A stretch of 64,000 nt of DNA from NCBI GenBank assembly GCA_022414725.1, contig CM039462.1:58497195-58561194 (forward strand). Direction: 5' to 3'. The position numbers and the translations under genes are program-made. The notes under the pieces are model-generated. The model had not been told where the DNA came from. It ran no database searches and saw only the letters and a program-made list of their open reading frames with translations. The DNA comes from Microglena sp. YARC. Taxonomy: Eukaryota > Chlorophyta > Chlorophyceae > Chlamydomonadales > Chlamydomonadaceae. Shown here in pieces: positions 12,326-22,079 of this stretch. The number at the start of each line of letters is the position of its first letter. The first letter of the stretch is position 1.

Positions 12326-12795
12326 GAACACTGCAGACCAGGGTACTTCAGGAGGACCCCCCAGCTATGCTGCCTGTGACGCAACCAACTGTGTAGACCC
12401 CGTCCTGCGACGCAACAGAATGTTCCTTCTAGTCAACAGACCCTCCCCACATTGCGTCCTGCAACACAACTGTCCCTCCCACATTGCGTTTGCGACCAAA
12501 CGGTTAGGCACCAGACAAAGGCACTAAAGCAGAGTAAGTAATCACTCTGCAATGACTACCGCTGTGATCACTCTGCAATAACTACCGCTGTGATTGACGC
12601 GGAAAAAGGTGGAGTGTGTTGGCAACGGACCGTTATGTAGCAACGGAATGAGGTATATATATAGGCCTACTACTCAAAATGGTCAGAAAATAAAAGAACC
12701 CAATGGAATGCACTATCAAAATAATGGACTGTGCCTATCGTTTTTGTTGTTTTCATTTTTTGAATTTCATATTCATAAACAACGTTTTGAGGTAC
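12326..12795. other. Spacer with small duplications
   Basis: Short direct duplications occur, for example ATCACTCTGCAATGACTACC twice near 12541-12590, and an ACATTGCGTCCTGC motif. No gene signal. Confidence 0.4.
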
Positions 12796-12799
12796 CCTC

Positions 12800-13050
12800 A
12801 AAAGAACCTTCACATACAAATGTAACTTTCAATTCTCGGCCCCCCTACTGGATGCAAGCTATAACCTCTCACCTCCTTTGCAGCCTTCTACACATACAAA
12901 TGGTCCTATCAATTGTCAGCCCTCCTGCAGGATGCAAACTATCACCTCTCACCTCCTTTACTGCCTTCTACACATACAAATGGAACTATCAATTATCAGC
13001 CCTCCTGTAGAATGCAAGCTATCACCTCTCACCTCCTTTGCAGTCTTCAC
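12800..13050 (+). repeat. Three ~84 bp tandem repeats
   Basis: The unit contains CACATACAAATGGWMCTATC, an AATTGTCAGCCCTCCTG block and ATCACCTCTCACCTCCTTT. Because 84 is a multiple of three, ORFs run through all three units; they are not evidence of a gene. Confidence 0.75.
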
Positions 13051-13635
13051 AAAACGCGCACAACGTCATGTTATACCGCCGTACGTAAACCTTTCTATCT
13101 AGAGTGCAACTCCACAAACTGTTTTAATTTCTATTAATAGTGAATTGGTGGTTGGCCCCAGCGAAAGCAAACAGACTGCCCCTTCAACCTCATGCCTTGT
13201 GATAAGGCAAACTATTTATTAATTTAGAGCAAAGGTATGCTATTCATTACTCAAATCTGAACTGAATTTAAACACGTTTTTGCTATGCTCCAATGCTTTA
13301 TTTGTTTCATCTCCTACGGCTGGGCACCCAGCTGGGCTCGACAAAAACGTCACGGGTACAAAACGCTATCTGCAGCACCCACATCTCCCCTGCAGCACCC
13401 TGACCCACCCTTCCACTCCATCCCACCCACAGAGCCCATGCCTACATGGGTACATTCATTCATCGTTCTTACCACATTTCCCCCTCAGCCAACTAGAGCA
13501 AACTGCCCAAGCAACCTGTCCCCACTTCACTAAGCTGGGCTTGACATAAACGGCACAGCTACACAACACTATCTTACCATGTGCATTTGTAAACAAGAAC
13601 ACTCTAATCAAGGTGGCAACGAAAATTTTAGATCA
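13051..13635. other. Spacer, no gene recognised
   Basis: Two overlapping 80-90 codon ORFs at 13280-13549 are Pro/Ser/His-rich from CACCC-type repeats. A GGCTNGACANAAACG-type motif occurs twice, near 13335 and 13540. Confidence 0.35.
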
Positions 13636-13639
13636 ATTC

Positions 13640-14230
13640 TTCTCTTTTCAGATGTAGGCAGCAGCTTCTAGACAGCTCCCTGAGTGAAGATCAGAGCTTT
13701 TCTTTTCAACTACAGGCAGCAGTTTCTAGACAGCTCCCTGCCCAAAGTTCAGTGCTATTCCAGCAGTTATAGGCGGCTGTTAACTCCAACTCTAGTACGA
13801 AAAGACTAAGCAAAAAATCATGACACAAATGCGAGGATTCGACTTAAGGGTGCCACAAGCTAACATTACGAATGAGAAGTATACCACCACGAGCCTAACC
13901 ATCTTTTTGTCTATACTCCAGCTTCAAGGTGCACTACCCTGTGTTAGCCTTTGATGAACGGCCAACTAGGGGTGCTACCAAAAAGCTGCTGCACGTAGCT
14001 GAAAAGAAAAGCTGTGGACACTACCAGGGCTGTTCAGGAAACTGACTAGAAGCTGCTGTTCGTAGCTGAAAAGAAAAGCTGTACCTACTTCCAGAGTTGT
14101 TCAGGGAGCTGCCTAGCAGCTGCTGTTTGTATCTGAAAAGAAAAGCTGTGGACACTACCAGGACTGTTCGGGGAGCTGCCTAAAATCTGCTGCCAGTAGC
14201 TGAAAGCAAAAGCTGTGGCTAAGTCAGCAA
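13640..14230. repeat. Inverted array of ~70 bp repeats (AGCTGAAAAGAAAAGCTGTG family)
   Basis: Three to four plus-orientation units lie at 13985-14225: AGCTGAAAAGAAAAGCTGTG, ACTACCAGGGCTGTTCAGG and AGCTGCCTAGAAGCTGCTG. Two minus-orientation units lie at 13645-13770, making a large inverted arrangement. Scattered relatives occur near 47745-47910 and 48355-48490. Confidence 0.65.
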
Positions 14231-14394
14231 TACAACACAGATCAAAAGAAATGCTGTGGCAGAACAATACAGATCAAGAGGAAAGTATCAGTGCCAGACC
14301 AGTCTGTACAATGCTGGGTAGACCCATTTCACCTTATCACAGCACCTGCAAATTCCTGTGTACACGACAGATCTAGAGGAAATTGTCAGACTGA

Positions 14395-14540
14395 GTAGAT
14401 ATCAACTTGTCAAATCATATTGAGTGGATATCATTTGGTCAAATCAGATTAAGTGGACATCATCTCTTCAAATCATATTGCGTGGGTGTCATGTTGTCAA
14501 ATCATATTGCGTCGACATCATCTGGGCAAATAGAACAGGT
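14395..14540 (+). repeat. Four ~37 bp tandem repeats
   Basis: The unit is TCAAATCATATTGCGTGGAC followed by ATCATCT, with single-base variation. Confidence 0.75.
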
Positions 14541-14574
14541 GTTTTTAGATTTAAGACTAACTTATCAGTGGAGG

Positions 14575-14760
14575 TACGACCTCGAAAAGAAATTAGGTCT
14601 GACTGAAATTAGGTCTGCCTGGAGACCTAATTCCAGTCTGAAAATAGGTCTGACTGCTGGAGACCTAATTCCAGTCTGAAATTAGATCTGGCTGAAATTA
14701 GGTCTCACTGGAATTAGGTCTGACCGAAATTAGGTCTTCTGGCTGGAATTATGCAGGCTG
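14575..14760. repeat. Short direct and inverted AGACCTAATT repeats
   Basis: GAAATTAGGTCTGACTG and its reverse complement AGACCTAATTCCAGTC alternate several times, making overlapping small hairpins. Non-coding. Confidence 0.7.
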
Positions 14761-14764
14761 GATT

Positions 14765-15160
14765 TATGTACAGTGATGATCTGAGCTATTTCCTTGGACA
14801 GGAATGCAGCCCCCTAATAAAATCAAGCCCCTATTTAAAACTGAATCGCTTTTTCAAACCCTCTTCCTTGATTTCAATACCTCTTATACAGCAGGGGCAT
14901 ATTATACATCCGATTCAATTTGAGATTTGAAGTACAGCATCTGATTGGGCCTATGTCTATTGAGCACTATTACCTTCAGGGTCCATTGCGAAACACGCAA
15001 GCAAACTCCTCTCTTCAGCTTCACAGAGAATCTATTGCCTCCTATACCAGTTTTTTTGGCTACATACACATCCAATGAAGGGGTCCCTTCCCCCTGGAGG
15101 GTGACAGTTACCATGTCTGCCATGGTGGATGCCAGGGACCGCATGGCATAGTAACAAACC
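14765..15160. other. Spacer, no gene recognised
   Basis: Complementary short ORFs (14902-15144 minus, 14945-15151 plus) overlap on opposite strands. The minus one has a mildly protein-like run but no motif or splice context. Confidence 0.35.
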
Positions 15161-15164
15161 TGGT

Positions 15165-15430
15165 CTAATCAGGTCGCCAGCGGGTCGAATACAATCGGTC
15201 GTTTCCAACAGAGCTGATCAGGTCAACAAATGAGTGGTGCAACCAGTCATTTCCAACAGATCTGATCAGGTCATTAGCAAATGAGTGATACCACCAGTCC
15301 TTGACATTTCCAATGGATCTGATCAGGTCACTTGAAAATGTGGTCATATATAACAAGTCATGTTCAACAGATCTGATCAGGTCATTTGCAAATGAGGAGT
15401 TGTGCAACCAGTCATTTACATATTATCATA
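15165..15430 (+). repeat. Four ~63 bp tandem repeats
   Basis: The unit is CCAACAGATCTGATCAGGTC, then ATTTGCAAATGAGTGGTGC and ACCAGTCATT, with length variation. Confidence 0.75.
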
Positions 15431-15524
15431 TCAGGTCTAGGTGTTGGCATGTTGATAGGCATACGAGAGGCACCCAGTTGATGTTAAAGTTGGCACCAGG
15501 GGAGGTGGCCTTTGGGGTTACCGT

Positions 15525-16440
15525 CAGAACTGACAGCCTGGAACAGAAGAACTTTACTTGTACTGACAGCCTGGATCAGGCTGCCTGTATCACATTGAGT
15601 TGACGCCAGGGGAGGTGGCCCTTGGGGTCGGCGTCAGAACTGACAGCCTGGATGAGGCTGACTCTACCAGATCTCCATACCCTAGGGAAGCCTGGGAATG
15701 TTTGCAGTACTAAGAGCCTGGATGAGGCTGACACTACCAGATGTCCGTACCCGATGGGGGCAGCCTGGGGATGCTAACAGTACTGAGTGCCTGGATGAGG
15801 CTGTCACTACCAGATGTCTGTACCCGATGGGGGCAGCCTGGGAATGCTGACAATACTGAGTGCCTGGATGAGGGTGACACTAATGGATGTCCATACCCGA
15901 TGGGGGCAGCCTGGGGATGCTGACAGTACTGAGAGCCTGGATGAGGCTGACACTACCAGATGTCCGTACCCGATGGGGGCAGCCTGGGGATGCTGACAGT
16001 ATTGAGAGCCTGGATGAGGCTGTCACTACCAGATGTCCGTACCCGATGGGGGCAGCCTGAGGATGCTGACAGTACTGAGAGCCTGGATGAGGCTGTCACT
16101 ACCAGATGTCCATACCCGATGGGGGCAGCCTGGTGATGCTGACAGTACTGAGAGCCTGGATGAGGCTGACACTACCAGATGTCCGTACCCGAGGGGGGCA
16201 GCCTGGGGATGTTGGCAGTACTAACAGCCTAGACGAGTCTGACTCTACCAAATGTATGTACCCTAGTGGGGGAGCCTGGTGATGTTGGCAGTACTGACAG
16301 CCTGGACGAGGCTGACTCTACCAGCTGTCCGCACCCGAGTGGGGCAGCCTGGGGATGTTGACAGTACTGACAGCCTGGATCAGGATGTCTCTACCAGATG
16401 TTTGCACCCGAGTGGGGCAGCCTGGGAATATTGGCAGTAG
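15525..16440 (+). repeat. 73 bp minisatellite, ~12 units
   Basis: The unit is CCTGGATGAGGCTGACACTA, CCAGATGTCCGTACCCGATG and GGGGCAGCCTGGGGATGCTG plus ACAGTACTGAGAG. Starts recur about every 73 bp from 15648 to 16374. Since 73 is not a multiple of three, the frame shifts every unit, so this is not a coding repeat. The outer units are more diverged than the central ones. Confidence 0.9.
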
Positions 16441-17225
16441 GGGAGGTTGGCAGCCTGGAGGTGTTGGCAGTAGGGGAGGTCGCCCTTGAGGCTTCTGGGG
16501 TTGGTCTAGGCATCAGTCCTGCTAGCGCAGTGTGCAGCTGGGCCTGGTTATCATTCACTAGCTGTAGCTGCGCCTGTATAGGTAAGGAAAGGGAGGGTTT
16601 AGAGTATAGCTGTGGTGGGTTAAGGGTTTAGGGAGTAACTGTGACTGTGATGGTAAGGAAATGAAGGGTGGGAGGGGGGGGGGGGGGGAGGCAAAGGGTT
16701 AGTGAAGGTTCTTGTCGTGGAGGGGATGGGGGCGGGGGAAAGGATGGAGAGGGGAGGGGGGGGGAGGGGAAGGGAGGGGGGAGGGGAGGGGGAGGGGGAG
16801 GGGGAGGGGGAGGGGGAAGGGGTGGGAGGGTTGCTGGGAGGAGCAGAGGGTCAGAGAAGGTTCTTGTGTTGTAAAGGAGGGGGGGGGAAGGGAAGGGGAA
16901 GGGGTGGAGGGGCATGGGTTAGAGGAGGTTCTTGTGGTGGAGGGGAGGGAATGGGAAGGGGAGAGGGAGGGTGGGGGAGGGTGGGGGTGGAGGTGGGGTG
17001 GGGGGAGGGGAGGGGAGGGGAAGGGGAGGGGGAGGGGGAGGGCTGGGAGGGGGCTGGGAGGAGCAGAGGGTCAGAGAAAGTTCTTGTGTTGTAAAGGAGG
17101 GGGAGGGGGGGGGGTGGGGGGGGGGGGGGAAAGGGGAAGGGCAGGGGAGGGGGAAGGGGGGGAGGGGCATGGGGTTAGACAAGGTTCTTGTGGTGGAGGG
17201 AGGGGGTGGAGGGAGGGGGAAGTAG
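16440..17225 (+). repeat. Purine-only G/A-rich tract with embedded ~180 bp repeats
   Basis: From about 16665 the plus strand is almost entirely G and A. It consists of (GGGAGG)n-like blocks punctuated by GGTCAGAGAAGGTTCTTGTG followed by TTGTAAAGGAGG, or by GTTCTTGTGGTGGAGG, at about 16690, 16855, 16925, 17070 and 17180. Strand asymmetry and G-run density predict G-quadruplex or triplex formation. The Gly- and Pro-rich ORFs here are compositional artefacts. Confidence 0.8.
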
Positions 17226-17337
17226 CTCTCCTCTGGTTTTATTCCCCCACCACCACCGTCAGCACCACACACACACACACCTTGGACACACACAAACTTT
17301 TACCCTCCCCCACCCAACCTCACCTGAACCAACATAC

Positions 17338-18796
17338 CTGAAGCAATAACATGTGTCGCTGCAGTGTGGCGTTTTGAGCTTTGAGGGTGACCGTGCGCTG
17401 TGGAGCCCTCCAGTTTCTTCCACACTTCCACACACATACAAACTAACCTTACACGCACACGAACTTTGCCCCTCCCCCACCCAACATCACCTGACCCAAC
17501 GCACCTGAAGCAATACCATATGTCGCTGCAGTGTGGCATTTTGAGCTTCGAGTGTGGCCGTACGCTGGGTAGCCCTCCGGTTATCTTCCAACAGCTCCTT
17601 CATATGTTTTGCCAAAAGGTCACGGTCATGTTTCAGCTGGGCAACTTCCATTGCGATAATGCCCTGTCCATTCTGTAGGGAGGAGAGGGAGGGATGGGTC
17701 AGGGATTTTTGTTTTGTTTTTTGGTTTAATGCTTTGCCTGGCGCGATGATGCGCTGCCCGTTTTGTATGGAGAAGATGGAAGGAAGGGTCATTTTTTTTT
17801 ATTTGTCTGCAGTTCACAGTCATGCTTTAGCTGAGCAACTTCCATCGCGATAATTCGCTGTCTGTTCTGTAGGGAGGAGGAGGAGGGAAGGGTCAGTTTT
17901 TTGTAATGATAAATACGGGAATATCTTACAAAATCAGTCATACATTGTATGATAATATATCGTGAACAATACGATATAATATATCCCTGCTTACATATGA
18001 GTTCTCCTCGATATGACAAATATCGAAAGCAAACTTGCGCTATATTTTCCTGGTAGCTTGTGCGACTTCATGATATTATGTAATTGGTAACTTCAGCCTA
18101 GTCAGACTGCCAGCATCATAATATATCGGTGATAACACGAGATCATAGCATATGACATATACATGATGACATAGACATGGTATCATATGGCACCATCTTG
18201 CCATTCCCGAGATATTACTATACACACAATACCTCACATATCGTACCATACATATGGAAATATCGTACAAAATTAGTCATATATTGTATGATATATCGTA
18301 CAAAATGCGATATAATATATCCCTGCTTACATGTGAGTTCTCCTCGATACAACGCATATCGAACGCGAGCTTGCGCTCCATACTCCTGGCAGCTTGTGCA
18401 ACGTCAAGGTATCTATATCCAGAGGTCGGCTATGTTATATAATGTTAGTGAATAAATAATATTATATAATATAATATTACTCGGGCGCACCATCACACCA
18501 GAATTTTGGGTATATTTGCTGGACCCTACTTACATGGGAGTTCTCCTCGATACGACGCATGTCAAAAGCGAGCTTGCGCTCCATATTCCTGGCAGCTTGT
18601 GCGACTTCATGGCACTTGGGACAGCCACCCTGTGAGGGTGAGGGTGAGGGTGAGGGTGAGAGGGTGAGAGGGTGAGAGGGTGAGAGGGTGTGAGGGTGTG
18701 AGGGTGTGAGGGTATCAGGGTGTGAGGGTGTGGTTGAGGGTAAAAGTGAGGTTGAGGTTGAGGGGTGAGGATAATGTTGAGGTTGAGGTTGAGGGG

Positions 18797-18829
<33 letters not shown>

Positions 18830-19513
18830 GGGTAGGGCAGGGTGGGGTGCGGGGTGATATTTAGCCCTTATGAGGTGAGATGGGGTGATGGATAGATTGT
18901 TTGTCTGGTTGTTTGGTTGGTTAGTTGGTAGATTGTTTATGTTTGATTCACTTGTGAGCTGACTCAGGGTCTCCTTGTAGACAAATTTCAGCAGTGGTAG
19001 AAATCTAACTGTACCAGCTTCCAAGTGCACTAACTGGGCTGCCCTGGGTTCGGCTAAAAGCCGAGCCCGAGGAGTTGAGTAGAAGGTAAAAGGCGAGTTG
19101 GGACACGTCATACCGAAATGAAACCAACGCACTACTATTCTGGCCTGAGCATTTACCTGGAGTGCGCATTCTAAGGAGCATGTCTCGTGGAGTACTGGGT
19201 GCTGAGCGGTGGATGGACCATCAAAAGCCTGCTGTCGGGGTATCGCGGAGAGGCAGGGAAGTGAGGGTAGGGGGAAATCGGACTGCTGCTGTCGCAGCGT
19301 CGATGCCGAGGGACTACCGTAGGGACTCATGTTCATAAGTACCTGGTTCATGGCGCATACCTTGTCTGCGCTCATGACACTTCCATCGACGGAGGACGTT
19401 CTGCGCGAGCCGCAGCGGGAGGAGGGGGGGGGGGAGGGGGAGGGGAGGAGGAGGGGGAGCGGTGCCGAGCATAAAGAGAGGCTGCATTTCCTGCTTGAAT
19501 GGTCCCGTCCCAC
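17338..19513 (-). CDS. Multi-exon host gene encoding a coiled-coil protein (partial model)
   Basis: Four minus-strand exons join in phase 0 with GT-AG borders. They are 19513-19157 (119 codons, ending LECALQ before GTAAAT), 18629-18534 (32 codons, starting GGCPKCHEVAQAA and ending IEENSH before GTAAG), 17672-17505 (56 codons, NGQGIIAMEV to HMVLLQ) and 17397-17338 (20 codons, RTVTLKAQ to HMLLLQ). Exon 1 is Ser/Pro-rich. Exon 2 has a CxxC pair and then a charged helix. Exons 3 and 4 are heptad-like and predict a coiled coil. The first exon stays open upstream to a TAG near 19650 with no in-frame ATG, so the true start is unknown, and the 3' end beyond 17338 was not found. No family is recognised. 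Introns hold (GGTGAG)n and AT-rich duplications. Confidence 0.6.
17740..17866 (-). pseudogene. Two truncated copies of exon 3
   Basis: At 17866 (minus strand) a CTACAG acceptor is followed by NRQRIIAMEVAQLKHDCELQ, homologous to the start of exon 3, but similarity then stops without a donor. A second shorter copy near 17766 keeps only NGQRIIA. Both are 5' fragments of the intact exon at 17672-17505. Confidence 0.6.
17995..18071 (-). pseudogene. Duplicated copy of exon 2 (second copy, stop codon)
   Basis: A third copy of the same exon lies 336 bp from the copy at 18331. It keeps the GTAAGC donor and the ATCGAGGAGAACTC segment but has an in-frame TAG in the middle and several substitutions. The flanking intron sequence (ATATATCCCTGCTTAC) is duplicated as well, showing that genomic segments rather than single exons were copied. 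Confidence 0.65.
18331..18405 (-). pseudogene. Duplicated copy of coiled-coil gene exon 2 (first copy)
   Basis: This matches exon 2 (18534-18629) from the EVAQAA region to the GTAAGC donor. It remains open (VAQAARSMERKLAF), but the first part with the CxxC pair is missing and no in-phase acceptor is evident upstream. It could be a mutually exclusive alternative exon if a cryptic acceptor is used, but decay is likelier. Confidence 0.55.
18633..18845 (+). repeat. (GGTGAG)n intronic minisatellite
   Basis: Hexamer GGTGAG and variants (GAGGGTGTGA, GAGGTTGAGG) fill the intron between exons 1 and 2, abutting the exon 2 acceptor at 18630. The hexamer resembles, but is not, a plant or algal telomere repeat. 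Confidence 0.8.
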
Positions 19514-19519
19514 GGCCAG

Positions 19520-20380
19520 GCATATTCGCAGTAGTGGCGAAGATGTTGGAGGAGGAAGGGGAAATGCCGGAAGACTGCAGGGTTGCTCTGGCGCAAAAGG
19601 GGAGGATTGTTCTGGCGCGAAGAGGAGAGAAGGAGAGAGGTACTAGGACGGATGTTCAGGCGACTTGGACGTTTTTGTTCCGAGGGATTGAAAGCAGGAT
19701 TAAAAGCAGGGATTAAAAGTGTTTGAATTTTAACCTAATGGCTAGATATTTGAAGCATGGGGCAGAAGATACGAAGATATGTCGTATCAGCGTGTCATGA
19801 ATTATGTTATACGCTTCGCTTCCAGCTGGCGCTTTGCCACGTCAGTCCCTGTCGTTCAACTGTTTACCAACCGTTTCTCAACCGATTTCCCCTTATATCA
19901 TTGGTGAATTCCAACCGAATCCCAACCGAGTCCCAACCAGCAGACGCAGACGCAGCTTCTAGATACCTCCTAGCTGATGACTAGTTGGCGTGAGTCCGGG
20001 ACCCGTCTTCTACTCAGCTGCTTTGTCACGGGACAGGTGTCGGATACTTATAGTGTTTTCAAGGTCCTGGTCTCCTGGAGGATGCTGAGATCCACGTACG
20101 CTGATGGGACGGGCAGCTGCCCAGCTGAGGTTTGTGACTGGGTGTAACGGAGCCACTTGGTAGCCAAGTCAATCGGTATCCAAGTGAAGGCAACCGAATG
20201 CTTCTAGTGCTTTCGAATGGCTTCGTGAGGTCCAATGGCATGGCCACCAGGGCCCCTTGATGCGTGGTCAACTGGCCCCTGAAGCGGACGTGGACGTGGC
20301 TCCACCACTTACTCCCCCACAACTCTCCATCGCGCCCGCTACAGGGGCCGGTGACCATACAGCTGGCGCCGGCAATACGG
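19520..20380. other. Upstream of the coiled-coil gene; no further gene recognised
   Basis: This stretch holds a short duplication of GTTCTGGCGC-type sequence (19590-19620), a Pro-rich continuation of the exon 1 frame to about 19650, and unremarkable sequence after that. A promoter is not identifiable by eye. Confidence 0.35.
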
Positions 20381-20389
20381 GGGGTGAGT

Positions 20390-20530
20390 GCGTGTTTTCA
20401 CGCACATCGTAACATTGATGTGCGTGTTTTCACGCGCACATTTGACAGTTGTGTCAGGTTATGTCAGGCTTTGTTCAAATTTTTACTGAGGCATGCGTGT
20501 TACGCTGGGACGTGCGTGTTTTCACGTAAA
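20390..20530. repeat. Three copies of palindromic GCGTGTTTTCACGC
   Basis: The near-palindrome GCGTGTTTTCACGC occurs at about 20391, 20429 and (as GCGTGTTTTCACGT) 20512. The first two are also flanked by complementary GATGTGC and GCACATC, forming a larger hairpin. Function unknown. Confidence 0.6.
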
Positions 20531-20925
20531 CTCAGCATTTTACTGCATTGGGTTCAACTTTCCCTGCAGTAAGGTCCTCTTCCCTACAAGTGCCATTGCT
20601 TCTTTGGTTGTCTGCAAGCATCAATTTACATAATTTACACAATTTGTGTGTGTGTGTGTGTGTGTGTGCATATCTCGTTTGTTTGTGTGTGCATTCCAGT
20701 TAGTAGGTGGGTGCATGAGTGGTACTGCTGGATGTACCTATCTACCCAGCACTCCAGCAGTCCAACCCATGCATCCACTAACAGCCTGTTTCTATATATA
20801 GTAATCTGCTGTTACGCCGGGTTATGCGGGGTTAACCCCGATTACAATCGGAAACACTCTTAAACCTGTACTTCGCTCGACCGACTTGTACACCAGTTTC
20901 CGGCAAAATTTGATGACGTGCCGGG
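20531..20925. other. Spacer with (TG)n microsatellite
   Basis: A (TG)n tract lies at 20645-20668. No gene recognised. Confidence 0.4.
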
Positions 20926-21050
20926 GCGGATCGGGGTTACCTTGAACCGTGCCCCCCCCCCCCCCCCCACCCCCCCCCCCACCCCCACCACCACCACCAC
21001 CACCACCACCACCACCACCACGGTTAAGCGTAACCCCGATCCATATTGGT
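20926..21050. repeat. Inverted repeat flanking poly-C and (CCA)n
   Basis: GGATCGGGGTTACCTTGAAC (about 20929-20948) is inverted at 21021-21044 (GGTTAAGCGTAACCCCGATCC). Between them lie a broken C-run and (CCA)n. It may be a small fold-back element with an expanded core. Confidence 0.6.
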
Positions 21051-21459
21051 TCCATGCTGGCACTTTGACCGCCGCAGCGGTCACTTGCGGCCATAATGTG
21101 GAGATGAGCGCGAGCGCTGCTATCTTGTAGGTCGCAGTCACGCGCGATCCCTTCAATTTCTCAGAATCTCTGACGCTCACCGCCATGGATTCGTCAGGTC
21201 AAGGTTTGTTTTCCAAGCAGAGGCAGCATGGGGGCATCAACAAGCACCCTACCAACGAGCAACGCAACTGGTACAGATCTCTCTGCATTTCCAGCTCATA
21301 ATGGCGTCTCTGCCTATATTCGGAATGAAGAAGCTTCTGGGACATCTGTCGAATAAATATTCAAACGCTTCCACGCGGTCGAACAACTGATTTAACGATC
21401 ACATAACCCACATTTCCCCATAACCCAGATTTCAGGGACAATCGGAAACACGAAGTTGT
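21051..21459. other. Spacer, no gene recognised
   Basis: Short ORFs only. The copia elements and LINE insertions begin after this point. Confidence 0.35.
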
Positions 21460-22079
21460 ACTTAACCGTATGGAATGTGGAATTCTGCGATTCCACATTC
21501 AGAACCTTTATGAATGGAAATGGCACTAAGACTTTCTGGAGCAACCTAGCCGACTATCTTTCTACTTGTAGAAGAGCAAGACAGGAAGCCCTGGACTGCT
21601 TAGTGGCACCGTAATTCATTATCCCTTTTTTTCTTTTCTTCTTGTGACTTCTCATTTGTTAGCTTCTTACCTCCGCCACTGTAAGTGGTTGAGATCTGGG
21701 TCCGGCTCTAGGGGGTTTAATACCTACGCCACCAAAACGGTGGTTGGGAGCTTGGTTTGTTTGTCCTCGACACCCCCCTGATGTAATGGGTTTTTTTGCT
21801 TTGTGGGTGCTTTTTCTTTTTGTTTAAAGCACAGAGTCGCATACACCCTCGCGGTGTCAAGTAGACTTTAACATGTAATGTAATGTAATGTAATGTAATG
21901 TAATGTAATGTAATGTAATGTAATGTAATGTAATGTAATGTAATGTAATGTAATGTAATGTAATGTAATGTAATGTAATGTAATGTAATGTAATGTAATG
22001 TAATGTAATGTAATGTAATGTAATGTAATGTAATGTAATGTAATGTAATGTAATGTAATGTAATGTAATGTAATGTAAT
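21460..22079 (+). mobile_element. 5'-truncated L1-like LINE, 3' end only, with (TGTAA)n tail
   Basis: 21460-21875 matches, in opposite orientation, the 3' end of the minus-strand LINE at 22102-22506. Shared landmarks are CCGTATGGAATGTGGAATTC, the GTGGTTGGGAGCTTGG/CCACCGTTTTGGTGGCG region and CCTCGCGGTGTCAAGTAGAC. It ends in about 40 copies of TAATG (21876-22079). Only the last part of the coding region and the 3' UTR are present. The tail seems to resume at 24084-24101 beyond the inserted minus-strand LINE. Confidence 0.75.

Noticed and set aside
16712..17341. 209-codon Gly/Glu/Arg-rich ORF
   Set aside because: A pure composition effect of the G/A-rich strand.
18633..18845. Interstitial telomere repeat
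   Set aside because: The GGTGAG hexamer does not match TTTAGGG or TTTTAGGG and occurs within an intron.
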